Of a stretch of 64,000 nt of DNA, positions 34,289-43,112 are shown in pieces. A model generated the notes under the pieces. The model made no database searches and was not told where the DNA came from. It saw only the letters and a list, made by a program, of their open reading frames with translations. The stretch's first letter is position 1; the number at the start of each line of letters is the position of its first letter. The position numbers and the translations under genes were made by a program. The stretch is from the NCBI GenBank assembly GCA_041601945.1, contig JBFIHG010000004.1, positions 33,069-97,068 of the forward strand, in the 5' to 3' direction. Source of the DNA: JBFJKD01 sp041601945. GTDB taxonomy: Bacteria > Pseudomonadota > Gammaproteobacteria > Pseudomonadales > Porticoccaceae.

Positions 34289-36028
34289 ATGAGTTATCAG
34301 GTTCTTGCCCGCAAATGGCGCCCGCGCCAGTTTGCCGAAATGGCGGGTCAGGAGCATGTGCTCAGAGCCTTGATCAATGCGCTCGACCACGACCGTTTAC
34401 ACCACGCTTACCTGTTCACTGGCACGCGCGGTGTCGGCAAAACGTCGGTGGCGCGCATTCTCGCAAAATGTCTTAACTGTGAGCGCGGTGTCAGTTCCAC
34501 GCCCTGTGGTGAATGCGGCGCCTGTCGTGAAATAACCGATGGACGTTTTATCGACTTGATTGAAGTCGACGCCGCGTCCCGCACCAAGGTGGAAGACACG
34601 CGGGAGTTGCTGGAGAACGTGCAGTACGCGCCCACGGCGGGGCGTTTTAAAGTGTACCTTATCGACGAGGTGCATATGTTGTCGACTCACAGCTTTAATG
34701 CCTTGTTAAAGACTCTGGAGGAGCCGCCACCCCACGTTAAATTTCTATTTGCGACCACCGACCCACGTAAATTACCGGTCACAGTTTTGTCTCGCTGTCT
34801 GCAGTTTAATCTGAAAAATTTGAGCGCGGAAACCATAGTTAAACAACTGCGCTTTATTCTCGCTGAGGAAAAAATTCCCGCCGAAGACCCGGCGTTGTGG
34901 TCTATTGCGCGCTCTGCAGATGGCAGTATGCGCGATGCGCTGAGCTTGACGGACCAGGCGATTTCCCATGGCGGCGGAAAAATTACCGACCTCGAAGTCA
35001 GCGCTATGCTCGGCACCATCGACCACACCACCGTTATCGAAATGTGTCAGGCGGTGGCCAGTGGCGACGGGGCTCAGACTCTGGCGTTGGTGGACAAATT
35101 TGCGGAGCTGGCGCCGGACTACAGCGCTGCCCTGGCCGCCATACTGAGCGTATGGCACCGCGTCGCCATCGCGCAAACCGTGCCCGAAGCACTCGACGAA
35201 AGTGACCGAGATCGCACCATCATTGTGGCTCTGGCGCAGGCTTTAAACCTCGAAGATGTACAGTTGTTGTATCAAATTTGTCTGCTGGGCCGAAGGGACC
35301 TGGCTATGGCCGCCGATCCGCGCAGTGGGTTTGAGATGGTGTTGCTGCGGCAACTGGCGTTTCAACCGGTGGTAATCGATCGCAGTGATCAGCCCGGCAC
35401 GTCCCGCTCTGATATCCAGGAGACCCCACCCTCGGCAAAAAAGTCTGAGCCGGCTGCGGAGCCGGTATCGGCCGCCACAGCAGACGAGGATGCCGTGTTC
35501 TTTGACACGGTTATCCCGAAACAAACTTCTGCAACTGAAACGTCTGCACAACAGGCGCCGAATTCCGCCGCGCAGTTGCCTTGCGCCAGTGGCGCGCAGC
35601 TAAAGGATGCTGGAATAGCGCTTGAAGAATTGACGCCGGCACGCTGGATAAGTGTCTGTGACAGTCTGGATATCGGTGGTGTACTCCAGAATGTCGCGGC
35701 CAATATGACGTTGTTGGAGCGCCACAACGCCCATTTGCGCTTGCGTCTTGACGATGGCAACGGCGCGTTGTACGAGCAATCTCATCAACCGCGACTCGCC
35801 CAGGCATTGAGTGACTATTTTGCGCAGCCAGTGACTGTCGAAGTGAGTATTGGTAGTGTGGAGAGCGAGACGCCACAGGCCTACCACCAAAGGCGGGCGG
35901 CGGAACGCCATGCGGCAGCGGTGCAGACCCTTAACGCGGATCCAGTGGTGGGTGAGTTGGTGACCAGGTTCACCGGCAAACTACTGGAACATACCGTGGT
36001 GCCATTGGATGAAAGCGATTCTCGATAA
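34289..36028 (+). CDS. dnaX: DNA polymerase III subunits tau/gamma
   Basis: DnaX is the AAA+ motor of the clamp loader that loads the beta clamp and couples polymerases at the fork. The 579-residue tau form has MSYQVLARKWRPRQFAEMAGQ, Walker A TGTRGVGKTS, a zinc module with four cysteines (CLNCE and CGECGAC), Walker B IDEVHML and the sensor SRCLQF. A linker and the tau-specific C-terminal region follow. An E. coli-like frameshift signal at 35418-35465 would yield a short gamma of about 386 residues. It is followed by ybaB and recR, as usual. Confidence 0.96.
   Translation: MSYQVLARKWRPRQFAEMAGQEHVLRALINALDHDRLHHAYLFTGTRGVGKTSVARILAKCLNCERGVSSTPCGECGACREITDGRFIDLIEVDAASRTKVEDTRELLENVQYAPTAGRFKVYLIDEVHMLSTHSFNALLKTLEEPPPHVKFLFATTDPRKLPVTVLSRCLQFNLKNLSAETIVKQLRFILAEEKIPAEDPALWSIARSADGSMRDALSLTDQAISHGGGKITDLEVSAMLGTIDHTTVIEMCQAVASGDGAQTLALVDKFAELAPDYSAALAAILSVWHRVAIAQTVPEALDESDRDRTIIVALAQALNLEDVQLLYQICLLGRRDLAMAADPRSGFEMVLLRQLAFQPVVIDRSDQPGTSRSDIQETPPSAKKSEPAAEPVSAATADEDAVFFDTVIPKQTSATETSAQQAPNSAAQLPCASGAQLKDAGIALEELTPARWISVCDSLDIGGVLQNVAANMTLLERHNAHLRLRLDDGNGALYEQSHQPRLAQALSDYFAQPVTVEVSIGSVESETPQAYHQRRAAERHAAAVQTLNADPVVGELVTRFTGKLLEHTVVPLDESDSR
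35418..35465 (+). promoter_or_regulatory. Programmed -1 ribosomal frameshift signal in dnaX
   Basis: Three parts match the known E. coli dnaX element. There is a Shine-Dalgarno-like AGGAGA (35418-35423) 13 bases upstream, and the slippery heptamer A-AAA-AAG in correct phase (35437-35443). A perfect 6-bp hairpin follows (CCGGCT 35450-35455, loop GCGG, AGCCGG 35460-35465), 6 bases downstream. The -1 frame meets TGA at 35446-35448 after one codon (Val), so gamma would end Lys-Lys-Val. Confidence 0.85.
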
Positions 36029-36089
36029 TGAGCTCTGATAACGCAACGCACAAATTTGACACACTCCCAACAGGTAACGCGGAGCAAAC

Positions 36090-36410
36090 ATGAAAGGTTT
36101 TAACGATATTATCCAGCAAGCACAGCAAATGCAGGAAAAAATGCAGAAGATGCAGGAGCAAGCTGCAAATGTAGAAGTGCAGGGTCAGGCTGGCGCGGGC
36201 ATGGTGAAGGTGAATATGACCGGTCGCTACGACGTTCGCAAGGTTGAAATTGATTCCGCGCTGCTCAGCGAGGACAAGGAAATTCTCGAAGATCTGCTGG
36301 CTGCGGCAGTTAACGATGCGGTGCGCAAGGTCGAGGCAAATAGCCGCGATACATTAGGTGATCTGGCGGCCGGAATGCAACTGCCGCCCGGTTTTAAAAT
36401 GCCGTTTTGA
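36090..36410 (+). CDS. ybaB: YbaB/EbfC family nucleoid-associated protein
   Basis: YbaB/EbfC forms small DNA-binding dimers that influence nucleoid structure; the gene is almost always between dnaX and recR. The 106-residue protein begins MKGFNDIIQQAQQMQEKMQKMQ, a Gln/Met-rich helix. It has the conserved VEVQGQAGAGMVKVNMTGRYDV core and ends GDLAAGMQLPPGFKMPF. ATG 36090 is preceded by GCGGAGCAA. Confidence 0.95.
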   Translation: MKGFNDIIQQAQQMQEKMQKMQEQAANVEVQGQAGAGMVKVNMTGRYDVRKVEIDSALLSEDKEILEDLLAAAVNDAVRKVEANSRDTLGDLAAGMQLPPGFKMPF

Positions 36411-36469
36411 TTAAGTCGTGGTGAACGCTACCGTGCCAGTGACGCAAAATTGAGAAGCGAGCGTATTTG

Positions 36470-37063
36470 ATGTTTGGGCCAGTAATTGATGAGTTGATTG
36501 ATGCGCTGCGTTGTCTGCCGGGCGTTGGACCCAAATCTGCGCAACGCATGGCGCTGCAATTACTGGAGCGGGATCGAGAGGGAGGCGCACGGTTGGCGGG
36601 GGCCATTGAGCATGCCATCGATAGTGTCGGCCGTTGTAAATTATGCCGCACGCTGACTGAAGCGGAACTGTGCGCAGTGTGTAACGATACCCGTCGGGAT
36701 CCACTACAGTTGTGCGTACTGGAAACGCCAGCCGATTTGTTCGCCATTGAGCAGTCTGGTTCTTTTCGGGGCCGGTATTTTGTGTTGTTGGGGCATCTGT
36801 CGCCCATCGACGGGATTGGCCCCGACGCGATTGGTATCGATTTCCTGTTACAGCGACTGGTCGATGAAAATATAGGCGAGTTGATTCTGGCAACTAACCT
36901 CACCATCGAAGGGGAGGCAACCGCGCATTACATCGGCGAGCGCGCTATGGGGCTCGGGGTTGCGGTGAGCCGCATTGCTCACGGGGTGCCCCTCGGCGGC
37001 GAGCTGGAGTACGTTGATGGTGGCACTTTGTTGCACGCTTTCAATAGTCGCAGACGACTTTAG
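36470..37063 (+). CDS. recR: Recombination mediator RecR
   Basis: RecR works with RecF/RecO to load RecA on gapped DNA. The 197-residue protein has a helix-hairpin-helix (DALRCLPGVGPKSAQRMALQL) and a C4 zinc finger (CKLC, then CAVC). A Toprim domain contains VLETPADLFAIEQ and the LSPIDGIGPD region. The ATG at 36470 is chosen over the adjacent TTG 36467. The stop is 14 bases before rnd. Confidence 0.96.
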   Translation: MFGPVIDELIDALRCLPGVGPKSAQRMALQLLERDREGGARLAGAIEHAIDSVGRCKLCRTLTEAELCAVCNDTRRDPLQLCVLETPADLFAIEQSGSFRGRYFVLLGHLSPIDGIGPDAIGIDFLLQRLVDENIGELILATNLTIEGEATAHYIGERAMGLGVAVSRIAHGVPLGGELEYVDGGTLLHAFNSRRRL

Positions 37064-37077
37064 AATCGGGATGGAAC

Positions 37078-38220
37078 ATGGCTTTTGATTTTCGCGCTCC
37101 GCCGTTGTTGATTGTGGACGACGCAGGTCTTGCCGCTGCTGCGCAACAGTGGCAGAAATGCGCTGTAGTGGCGCTTGACACAGAGTTTATGCGCACGGAC
37201 ACGTTTTTTCCGAAATTGGCGCTGGTCCAGCTTTGCGACGGCCGTAGCACCTGGCTGATAGACCCGTTGTCCCTGAGTGATCTGGCACCGCTGGGCGACC
37301 TTTTGGCTAACCCCAAGGTACTCAAAGTGTTGCATTCCTGTTCTGAGGATCTCGAAGTTTTACAGCATGTTATGGGGCAGTCGCCCGCGCCGTTGTTCGA
37401 CACGCAAGTGGCTGCAGCGCTCACCGGACACGGTTTTTCGCGGGGCTACAGTTCACTGGTCAAGGATTTGAGGGGCGTGGAACTTAGTAAACAGGAAACC
37501 CGCTCGGACTGGCTCAAACGTCCACTCACCACGGCGCAACTCGACTATGCAGCCCTCGATGTCCACTACCTGCTGCCGATGTGCGAACAATTAACGGAAA
37601 ACCTTCAGGGTCGGGGCCGACTACCCTGGATGGATGAAGAAATGACCACGCTGGAGGCAAATGCCGCCGAACCGGCACAGGCGCAGAATTATTATCAACG
37701 CATTAAGGGTGCCTGGCGTCTCGACCGTCGCGGCGTCGGCGTACTCCAACAGCTTGCGACCTGGCGTGAAGGGGAGGCGCGACTGCGCAATCGTCCCCGC
37801 AACTGGATCGTCGCCGACAAGGCGTTACTGGACATTGCTGCTGCGCGTCCGACGACGTACGGTGCCCTTGCGGCCCTCGAAGTTGTTGGCCAGAAAATCC
37901 TCGATCGCTATGGCGGGCTGATGATAGAAATGGTCGCTGCGGTGATCGCGCAATCCGAAGACGCTTTGCCGGACGCCTTGCCCAGGGCCCTGCCACGTGA
38001 ATCCGGTGCGTTGCTTAACAGGTGCCGGGAGCAGGTGCAGGCGATGGCAGTTCAACTTGGGCTCGCTCCGGAAATGTTGGCCCGTAAGGCCGATATGGAA
38101 CATCTGGTGCGTACCTGTCACCAGGGAGCACCGACACTTCCGCCCCTGCTGGACCAGGGTTGGCGCCGCTCGGTAATTGGCGAACAGTTGTTGTCCTGCG
38201 TACAAGCGGGTGCTGAGTGA
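37078..38220 (+). CDS. rnd: Ribonuclease D
   Basis: RNase D is a 3'-5' exoribonuclease of the DEDD superfamily acting in tRNA 3' maturation. The 380-residue protein has the exonuclease motifs: ALDTEFMRTDTFFP (DxE), HSCSEDLEVL (D), and LDYAALDVHYLLPM (Y..D). Two HRDC-type domains follow in the C-terminal half. The gene overlaps ycgL by one base, and ycgL abuts ycgN. The order rnd-ycgL-ycgN is a known gammaproteobacterial arrangement. Confidence 0.95.
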   Translation: MAFDFRAPPLLIVDDAGLAAAAQQWQKCAVVALDTEFMRTDTFFPKLALVQLCDGRSTWLIDPLSLSDLAPLGDLLANPKVLKVLHSCSEDLEVLQHVMGQSPAPLFDTQVAAALTGHGFSRGYSSLVKDLRGVELSKQETRSDWLKRPLTTAQLDYAALDVHYLLPMCEQLTENLQGRGRLPWMDEEMTTLEANAAEPAQAQNYYQRIKGAWRLDRRGVGVLQQLATWREGEARLRNRPRNWIVADKALLDIAAARPTTYGALAALEVVGQKILDRYGGLMIEMVAAVIAQSEDALPDALPRALPRESGALLNRCREQVQAMAVQLGLAPEMLARKADMEHLVRTCHQGAPTLPPLLDQGWRRSVIGEQLLSCVQAGAE

Positions 38221-38510
38221 TGGAAGCCGTGCTGTGTAATGTTTACAAAAGTGGTAGAGAGTCGGATCTGTATTTGTATGTCGCCAGGGAAGAAGGTCTG
38301 GAGCGTGTCCCCGAACAGCTGTTACTACGCTTCGGAGACCCGCTGCTGGTACTTACCCTCGAAATCAGTGCTGAACGCAAACTTGCCCAGGCGGATGCGA
38401 GCAAGGTGTTGGCGGCTATTGCGGATAAAGGCTATTACTTGCAACTGCCGCCGTCTAACGATGGCTATATGAGAGAGCTCAGAGCCCGCAATGACAAGCT
38501 ACCCCGCTAA
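38220..38510 (+). CDS. ycgL: YcgL domain protein
   Basis: A 96-residue protein of the YcgL family (small cytosolic proteins of unknown biochemical role). It contains the characteristic CNVYKSGRESDLYLYV and RFGDPLLVLTLE segments and KGYYLQLPP near the C-terminus. ATG 38220 overlaps the rnd stop. The gene ends one base before the ycgN start, implying a coupled operon with RNase D. Confidence 0.92.
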   Translation: MEAVLCNVYKSGRESDLYLYVAREEGLERVPEQLLLRFGDPLLVLTLEISAERKLAQADASKVLAAIADKGYYLQLPPSNDGYMRELRARNDKLPR

Positions 38511-38954
38511 ATGAACAGCGCACAGTTTTGGCAAACTAAATCCCTGGCGCAAATGACAGTGCCAGAATGGGAGTCCCTGTGCGATGGCTGCGGCCGTTGT
38601 TGTCTGGCGAAACTGGAAGACGAGGATACTGGCGAACTGTTTTTTACCCGGGTCGCCTGTCGACTGCTCGATCTAAAGACCTGCCGTTGCCGCAATTATG
38701 CGCAGCGCGCAAACCTGGTGGCGGACTGCGTAACCCTCACCGCCGAGACTATTACCGACTTCAACTGGTTGCCTGGCACCTGCGCCTATCGCCTGCTGGC
38801 GGAGGGCAAGCCGTTATTCGACTGGCATCCATTGCTATCCGGCGATCCACAATCCGTGCGTCGCGCGGGCATATCGGTGCAGGGTAAAGTATTATCAGAA
38901 CAGCACGTTCATCCAGACGCCCTGGAAGAACATATCGTCAAGTGGGCGCAGTAG
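38511..38954 (+). CDS. ycgN: YcgN/UPF0260 cysteine-cluster protein
   Basis: A 147-residue member of the UPF0260 (YcgN) family. The cysteine cluster is visible: CDGCGRCC near residues 24-31, then further Cys in ACRLLDLKTCRCRNY, VADC and GTCAYRL. This pattern suggests metal or Fe-S binding. Biochemical function is not established. It begins directly after ycgL with no gap. Confidence 0.92.
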   Translation: MNSAQFWQTKSLAQMTVPEWESLCDGCGRCCLAKLEDEDTGELFFTRVACRLLDLKTCRCRNYAQRANLVADCVTLTAETITDFNWLPGTCAYRLLAEGKPLFDWHPLLSGDPQSVRRAGISVQGKVLSEQHVHPDALEEHIVKWAQ

Positions 38955-38964
38955 GACATATCGT

Positions 38965-39315
38965 ATGTACACCATGGAAAATTATTTATGGGGCGGCGTA
39001 GCGTACCTGTGCGGTGTGTTACTTCTGCTGCCCATGCTGTGGTCGGTGACCCGTTTCTGGCCGTGGGCGCCGCTGCGCGCATTTTTTCGCATACTGGTAC
39101 TGGCAGTGTTATTGACGCCGATTTATCCCTACTCCGATAAACCCTATTTGGCACCGGCGTGGGCCGCAGCGGCATTCGAATACGTCAATCCCATAACCGA
39201 CGAGGGCGCGTTGCGCGGTCTGCTTCCGATTGGTTTTTGTTTTGCCGTGGCTTACGTCCTGTATCTGATCATATGGTTGTTGTGGCGTCGCTGGCGGCGT
39301 CCTTCGACGGGGTAA
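38965..39315 (+). CDS. Small membrane protein of unknown function
   Basis: A 116-residue protein that I do not recognise as a named family. It has three hydrophobic stretches (about 7-27, 37-54, 87-110). A periplasmic-looking loop rich in Tyr/Pro/Ala lies between the second and third, and it ends with a basic tail (LLWRRWRRP). It starts 10 bases after ycgN, with AGGA 8 bases upstream of the ATG, so it is probably the last gene of the rnd operon. Confidence 0.75.
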   Translation: MYTMENYLWGGVAYLCGVLLLLPMLWSVTRFWPWAPLRAFFRILVLAVLLTPIYPYSDKPYLAPAWAAAAFEYVNPITDEGALRGLLPIGFCFAVAYVLYLIIWLLWRRWRRPSTG

Positions 39316-39358
39316 AGCCGCACGACCTCGCCGAGACCGCTGGCCCAGAAGTAACCAT

Positions 39359-40915
39359 TCAATGCACGCCGTGCATAGCTTTGCGCAAAAATGGCGACAG
39401 GGCGAGCAATACCACACCGATTCCGACCGCCAGCCAACCCACATTGGTATAGACCGCTAGCGCGTTGAGGGTGCTCGCGGCTGCATCCGTGCCAGCGCCG
39501 GCGCTCTGCGAGCCGCCGGTAAAGCGCGCGATTTGACCGGCAATATAATTAGCGCCTGCCGAAGCCAGAAACCACACGCCCATCATCATACCCACCACCC
39601 GCGGAACACTTAGTTTAGTGACCATCGACAAGCCCACCGGCGACAGGCACAGCTCCCCGGTGGTGTGTAGCAGGTAGATAAGTGCCAACCAAATCATACC
39701 GGTACCCCGCCCGGTGTCGTCCAGGCTCGCACCGAATACCAGAACAAGAAACCCCAGGCCCACCTGCATCAGCGCGAGGGCAAATTTTACCGGAGTTGAC
39801 GGTTCCCAACCCCGCGCAGCCAGCCAGGTCCAGAGAACGGAAAATAGTGGCGCCAGCAGAAAAATAAACAACGCATTCAGGGACTGAAAAACGGAGGCGG
39901 GCAATTCGTATTCGAAAATATGGCGGTCGACGGCGCGATCGGCAAACAGATTCAGCGAGGATCCAGCCTGCTCAAACAGTGCCCAGAACAATACGGAAAA
40001 TACTATCAACGTGGTGGCCACCAGCATGCGATCGCGATCGTCGGGGGCGCAGCGCACGAAGGCATAAATCAGCACCACTGCCAACATGATGCCGCCAAAG
40101 CCGACCAGGAGCTGTCCCACCAGTTGCTGGTGCTGGACCAACTGCCAGATCGCCAGCACTGCAGCAACACTACCAAGGTAAATGGTCCGCTCGCGACTTA
40201 AGCCGATGGCTGTGCGTTCCTGTAATCGTGTAGCAGAGGGTGGTCCGGCGTGCCCCATCAGCAGCGGTTGACCGCGCAGAAACACCAGTAATCCGCCCAA
40301 CATGCCGATGCCCGCCAGGCCAAAACCGTATGCCCAGCCGTAGGTTTGCCCCAGCCAACCACACAGAATCGAAGCAAAAAAAGCACCGATGTTGATACCC
40401 ATGTAGAAAATCGTGAAACCACTATCCCGGCGCGGGTCGCCCGGTGCATAAAGGGCGCCGACGATGGTGGAAATATTTGCTTTGAGAAAGCCGACGCCGG
40501 TAATAATCAACGCCAGGGATAAATAAAAGCACTGCAAATAAAATGGATCGCGGACCACCTGCTCGCCGGTGGCGATGGCGGCAGGTCCCTCAAGGGCCAT
40601 ACCAAAGTGCCCGAACACCAATAATATCGCGCCAAAAGTAACCGCTTTGCGGGAACCCAGATAGCGATCGGCCAGAATGCCTCCGAGCACGGGCATCACG
40701 TATACCAGCGCGGTATAAGCGCCATAAATCAGATAGGCACGATCATCGCTGAACAAAAAGTGCTGAGTTAAGTAAAAAATTAACAGCGCACGCATACCAT
40801 AATAAGAGAAACGCTCCCACAGCTCCGTCAGGAAACATACGTAGAGGCCCTTTGGGTGTCCCAGAAATTCCGGTCCGGGCGGTTGACTGTTGGTGCTTGT
40901 AATTGCAGTGTACAT
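39359..40915 (-). CDS. Proton-dependent oligopeptide transporter (POT/PTR2, MFS)
   Basis: POT proteins import di- and tripeptides with protons. The 518-residue form begins MYTAITSTNSQ and contains the hallmark ELWERFSYYGMRALL (E-x-x-E-R-F-x-Y-Y-G) in helix 1. It also has the PVLGGILADRYLGSRK loop and about 14 hydrophobic segments. A longer frame to 40996 exists, but its extra 27 residues are polar and unlike the family, so ATG 40915 is preferred. No strong ribosome site is seen for either. It is convergent with the small membrane protein gene. Confidence 0.92.
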   Translation of the reverse strand: MYTAITSTNSQPPGPEFLGHPKGLYVCFLTELWERFSYYGMRALLIFYLTQHFLFSDDRAYLIYGAYTALVYVMPVLGGILADRYLGSRKAVTFGAILLVFGHFGMALEGPAAIATGEQVVRDPFYLQCFYLSLALIITGVGFLKANISTIVGALYAPGDPRRDSGFTIFYMGINIGAFFASILCGWLGQTYGWAYGFGLAGIGMLGGLLVFLRGQPLLMGHAGPPSATRLQERTAIGLSRERTIYLGSVAAVLAIWQLVQHQQLVGQLLVGFGGIMLAVVLIYAFVRCAPDDRDRMLVATTLIVFSVLFWALFEQAGSSLNLFADRAVDRHIFEYELPASVFQSLNALFIFLLAPLFSVLWTWLAARGWEPSTPVKFALALMQVGLGFLVLVFGASLDDTGRGTGMIWLALIYLLHTTGELCLSPVGLSMVTKLSVPRVVGMMMGVWFLASAGANYIAGQIARFTGGSQSAGAGTDAAASTLNALAVYTNVGWLAVGIGVVLLALSPFLRKAMHGVH

Positions 40916-40964
40916 AATTGAATACAGTTCGGTTTTGTTTATGCCGGCTATGGTAACAGCCCAT

Positions 40965-40981
40965 TCTCGCCTGTGGCGAGA
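40965..40981. repeat. Perfect 7-bp hairpin in the POT/moxR divergent gap
   Basis: TCTCGCC (40965-40971) and GGCGAGA (40975-40981) form a perfect stem with a 3-base loop, in the 161-base divergent gap. No T-run follows on either strand, so it is not a typical terminator. It could be an operator or an mRNA leader structure. A TAGAAT box at 41037-41042 could serve the moxR gene. Confidence 0.4.
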
Positions 40982-41076
40982 CGAGATGGTCACCAACCAG
41001 GCAGTGCTATTACTGGAACCAGATACAAGGTGAGGCTAGAATGTACCCCTGAGTAACCTTCATTAGAGACGGAATT

Positions 41077-41922
41077 ATGCAATTCACTGGCACCGAGCGA
41101 TATGTTGTAACTGAAGATTTACAAATGGCGGTCAATGCCGCCGTGGCACTACAGCGGCCGTTGTTGATAAAAGGGGAGCCGGGTACCGGTAAAACCATGC
41201 TGGCTGAAGAAGTGGCCATTGCGCTGAACAAGCCCTTGATTGCCTGGCACGTCAAATCAACCACCAAGGCCCAACAGGGTTTGTACGAGTACGATGCGGT
41301 ATCCCGCTTGCGAGATTCACAGCTCGGCGGAGATAAAGTCCACGATATCAATAACTACATCAGAAAAGGTAAATTATGGGAAGCATTTGCCGCCGAAGAA
41401 CAGGTGGTGTTATTGATTGACGAAATCGATAAGGCCGATATCGAATTTCCCAACGACCTGTTGTTGGAGCTCGATCGTATGGAGTTTCACGTATACGAAA
41501 CCAGTGAGCGAGTAGTGGCGCGTCATCGTCCGATTATCGTGATTACCAGTAATAACGAAAAAGAATTGCCCGACGCATTTTTGCGCCGCTGTTTTTTCCA
41601 TTTTATAAATTTCCCGGATCGGGAAACGATGTTAAAAATTGTCGATGTGCATTTTCCAGGCATCAAAAAAGCGCTGGTGGACGAAGCGCTGGATATTTTC
41701 TTTGATGTGCGAAAAATTCCCGGACTCAAGAAAAAGCCCTCCACATCCGAACTGGTTGACTGGTTAAAATTATTGATGGCGGACGATATTCCCAAGGACA
41801 TCCTCAAGCAACGCGACCCTACCAAGGCGATTCCGCCCCTGTATGGCGCATTGCTGAAAAACGAACAGGATGTTCATTTGCTTGAGCGTTTGGCGTTTAT
41901 GACCCGTCGGGAAGGGCGCTGA
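41077..41922 (+). CDS. MoxR/CoxD-type AAA+ ATPase
   Basis: A 281-residue AAA+ ATPase with Walker A KGEPGTGKTMLAEE, Walker B VVLLIDEIDKADIEFPNDLLLEL, and sensor ITSNNEKELPDAFLRRCFFHF. It differs from the moxR at 15.8 kb and is closer to the class paired with CoxE-like VWA proteins. The next gene, overlapping by one base, is exactly such a protein. The pair probably acts as a chaperone on metalloenzymes or other complexes; no client gene is adjacent. Confidence 0.92.
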   Translation: MQFTGTERYVVTEDLQMAVNAAVALQRPLLIKGEPGTGKTMLAEEVAIALNKPLIAWHVKSTTKAQQGLYEYDAVSRLRDSQLGGDKVHDINNYIRKGKLWEAFAAEEQVVLLIDEIDKADIEFPNDLLLELDRMEFHVYETSERVVARHRPIIVITSNNEKELPDAFLRRCFFHFINFPDRETMLKIVDVHFPGIKKALVDEALDIFFDVRKIPGLKKKPSTSELVDWLKLLMADDIPKDILKQRDPTKAIPPLYGALLKNEQDVHLLERLAFMTRREGR

Positions 41923-43097
41923 TGCTGCTGGATTTTTTTGACGGACTGCGTAAAGGCGGTATTCCGGTCACCATCAAAGAACTGTTGGTGCTGCTCGAAG
42001 CCTTGCAGCAACACATTGCATTTGCCAGCATCGAAGATTTTTATTTTCTGGCGAGAACCTGCCTGGTCAAAGACGAACGATTTTACGATAAATACGATCG
42101 CGCGTTCACTCTGTACTTTAAAGATCTCGAGACGCTGGACGAATTTCTGGACGTGCTGATTCCCGAGGAATGGCTACGCCAGGAATTTGTCAAAAGTCTC
42201 AGCGAAGAAGAAAAAGCCAAAATCGAAAGTCTGGGTGGGCTCGAGAAATTAATTGAGGCGTTCAAAGAGCGTCTGAAGGAACAAAAGAAACGCCATGAGG
42301 GCGGCAACAAATGGATTGGTACGCGCGGCACATCGCCGTTTGGCAACAGCGGCTACAATCCCGAAGGGGTTCGTGTCGGTGGTGAAAGCACGCAAAAACG
42401 CGCACTGAAAGTCTGGGAAAAACGCGAATTCAGCAATCTCGATGATTCGGTCGAGCTGGGTACTCGCAATATCAAGGTGGCGCTGCGGCGGCTGCGCAAG
42501 TTCGCGCGCACCGGCGCTGAGGAAGAGCTCGACCTCGACAATACCATTCGTTCTACCGCCCATAACGGTGGCTTGCTGGATATTAAAATGGTTCCCGAGC
42601 GGCACAATGCCATTAAAGTGCTGCTGTTTTTCGACGTGGGCGGTTCCATGGATCCCTATGTTAAATTGTGTGAAGAACTGTTTTCCGCTGCGCGCACGGA
42701 ATTCAAACACATGGAGTATTTTTATTTCCACAATATGTTGTATGACTATGTGTGGAAAGATAATTTCCGTCGTTATCAGGAAAAAACTGAAACCTATGAC
42801 CTGTTGCGCACCTACAGCTCCGACTACAAAGTTATTTTCGTAGGGGACGCCTCCATGTCGCCCTATGAGATCGAAAGTGCCGGCGGTAGCGTGGAGTATT
42901 ACAACAAGGAATCCGGTGTTGCCTGGATGCAAAGGATTAACGACACCTTCGACAAGGTGGTGTGGTTGAATCCGGTACGCCAGGATTACTGGGAGCACAC
43001 GCCCACCATTCAACGGGTGCGGCAATTGGTGGAGCACCGCATGTTTCCGCTGACCATCGGCGGACTTGAAGAAGGTATGAAACTGCTCTCCAAATAG
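41922..43097 (+). CDS. VWA domain protein of the CoxE-like family
   Basis: A 391-residue protein whose C-terminal half is a von Willebrand A domain. The MIDAS motif DxGxS is present (LLFFDVGGSMDPYVKL), followed by HMEYFYFHNMLYDYVW and the VIFVGDASMSPYEI segment with the distal acidic residue. The N-terminal half is helical, with a Lys/Glu-rich region near residues 85-125. It is co-translated with the MoxR ATPase. The MoxR-VWA pair is a widespread but functionally vague module. Confidence 0.9.
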   Translation: MLLDFFDGLRKGGIPVTIKELLVLLEALQQHIAFASIEDFYFLARTCLVKDERFYDKYDRAFTLYFKDLETLDEFLDVLIPEEWLRQEFVKSLSEEEKAKIESLGGLEKLIEAFKERLKEQKKRHEGGNKWIGTRGTSPFGNSGYNPEGVRVGGESTQKRALKVWEKREFSNLDDSVELGTRNIKVALRRLRKFARTGAEEELDLDNTIRSTAHNGGLLDIKMVPERHNAIKVLLFFDVGGSMDPYVKLCEELFSAARTEFKHMEYFYFHNMLYDYVWKDNFRRYQEKTETYDLLRTYSSDYKVIFVGDASMSPYEIESAGGSVEYYNKESGVAWMQRINDTFDKVVWLNPVRQDYWEHTPTIQRVRQLVEHRMFPLTIGGLEEGMKLLSK

Positions 43098-43112
43098 GCT
43101 TGCTCGTCAATT

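Noticed and set aside
40923..40996. N-terminal extension of the POT transporter
   Set aside because: The extra residues are polar and basic before the conserved start, with no ribosome site; the shorter form fits the family.
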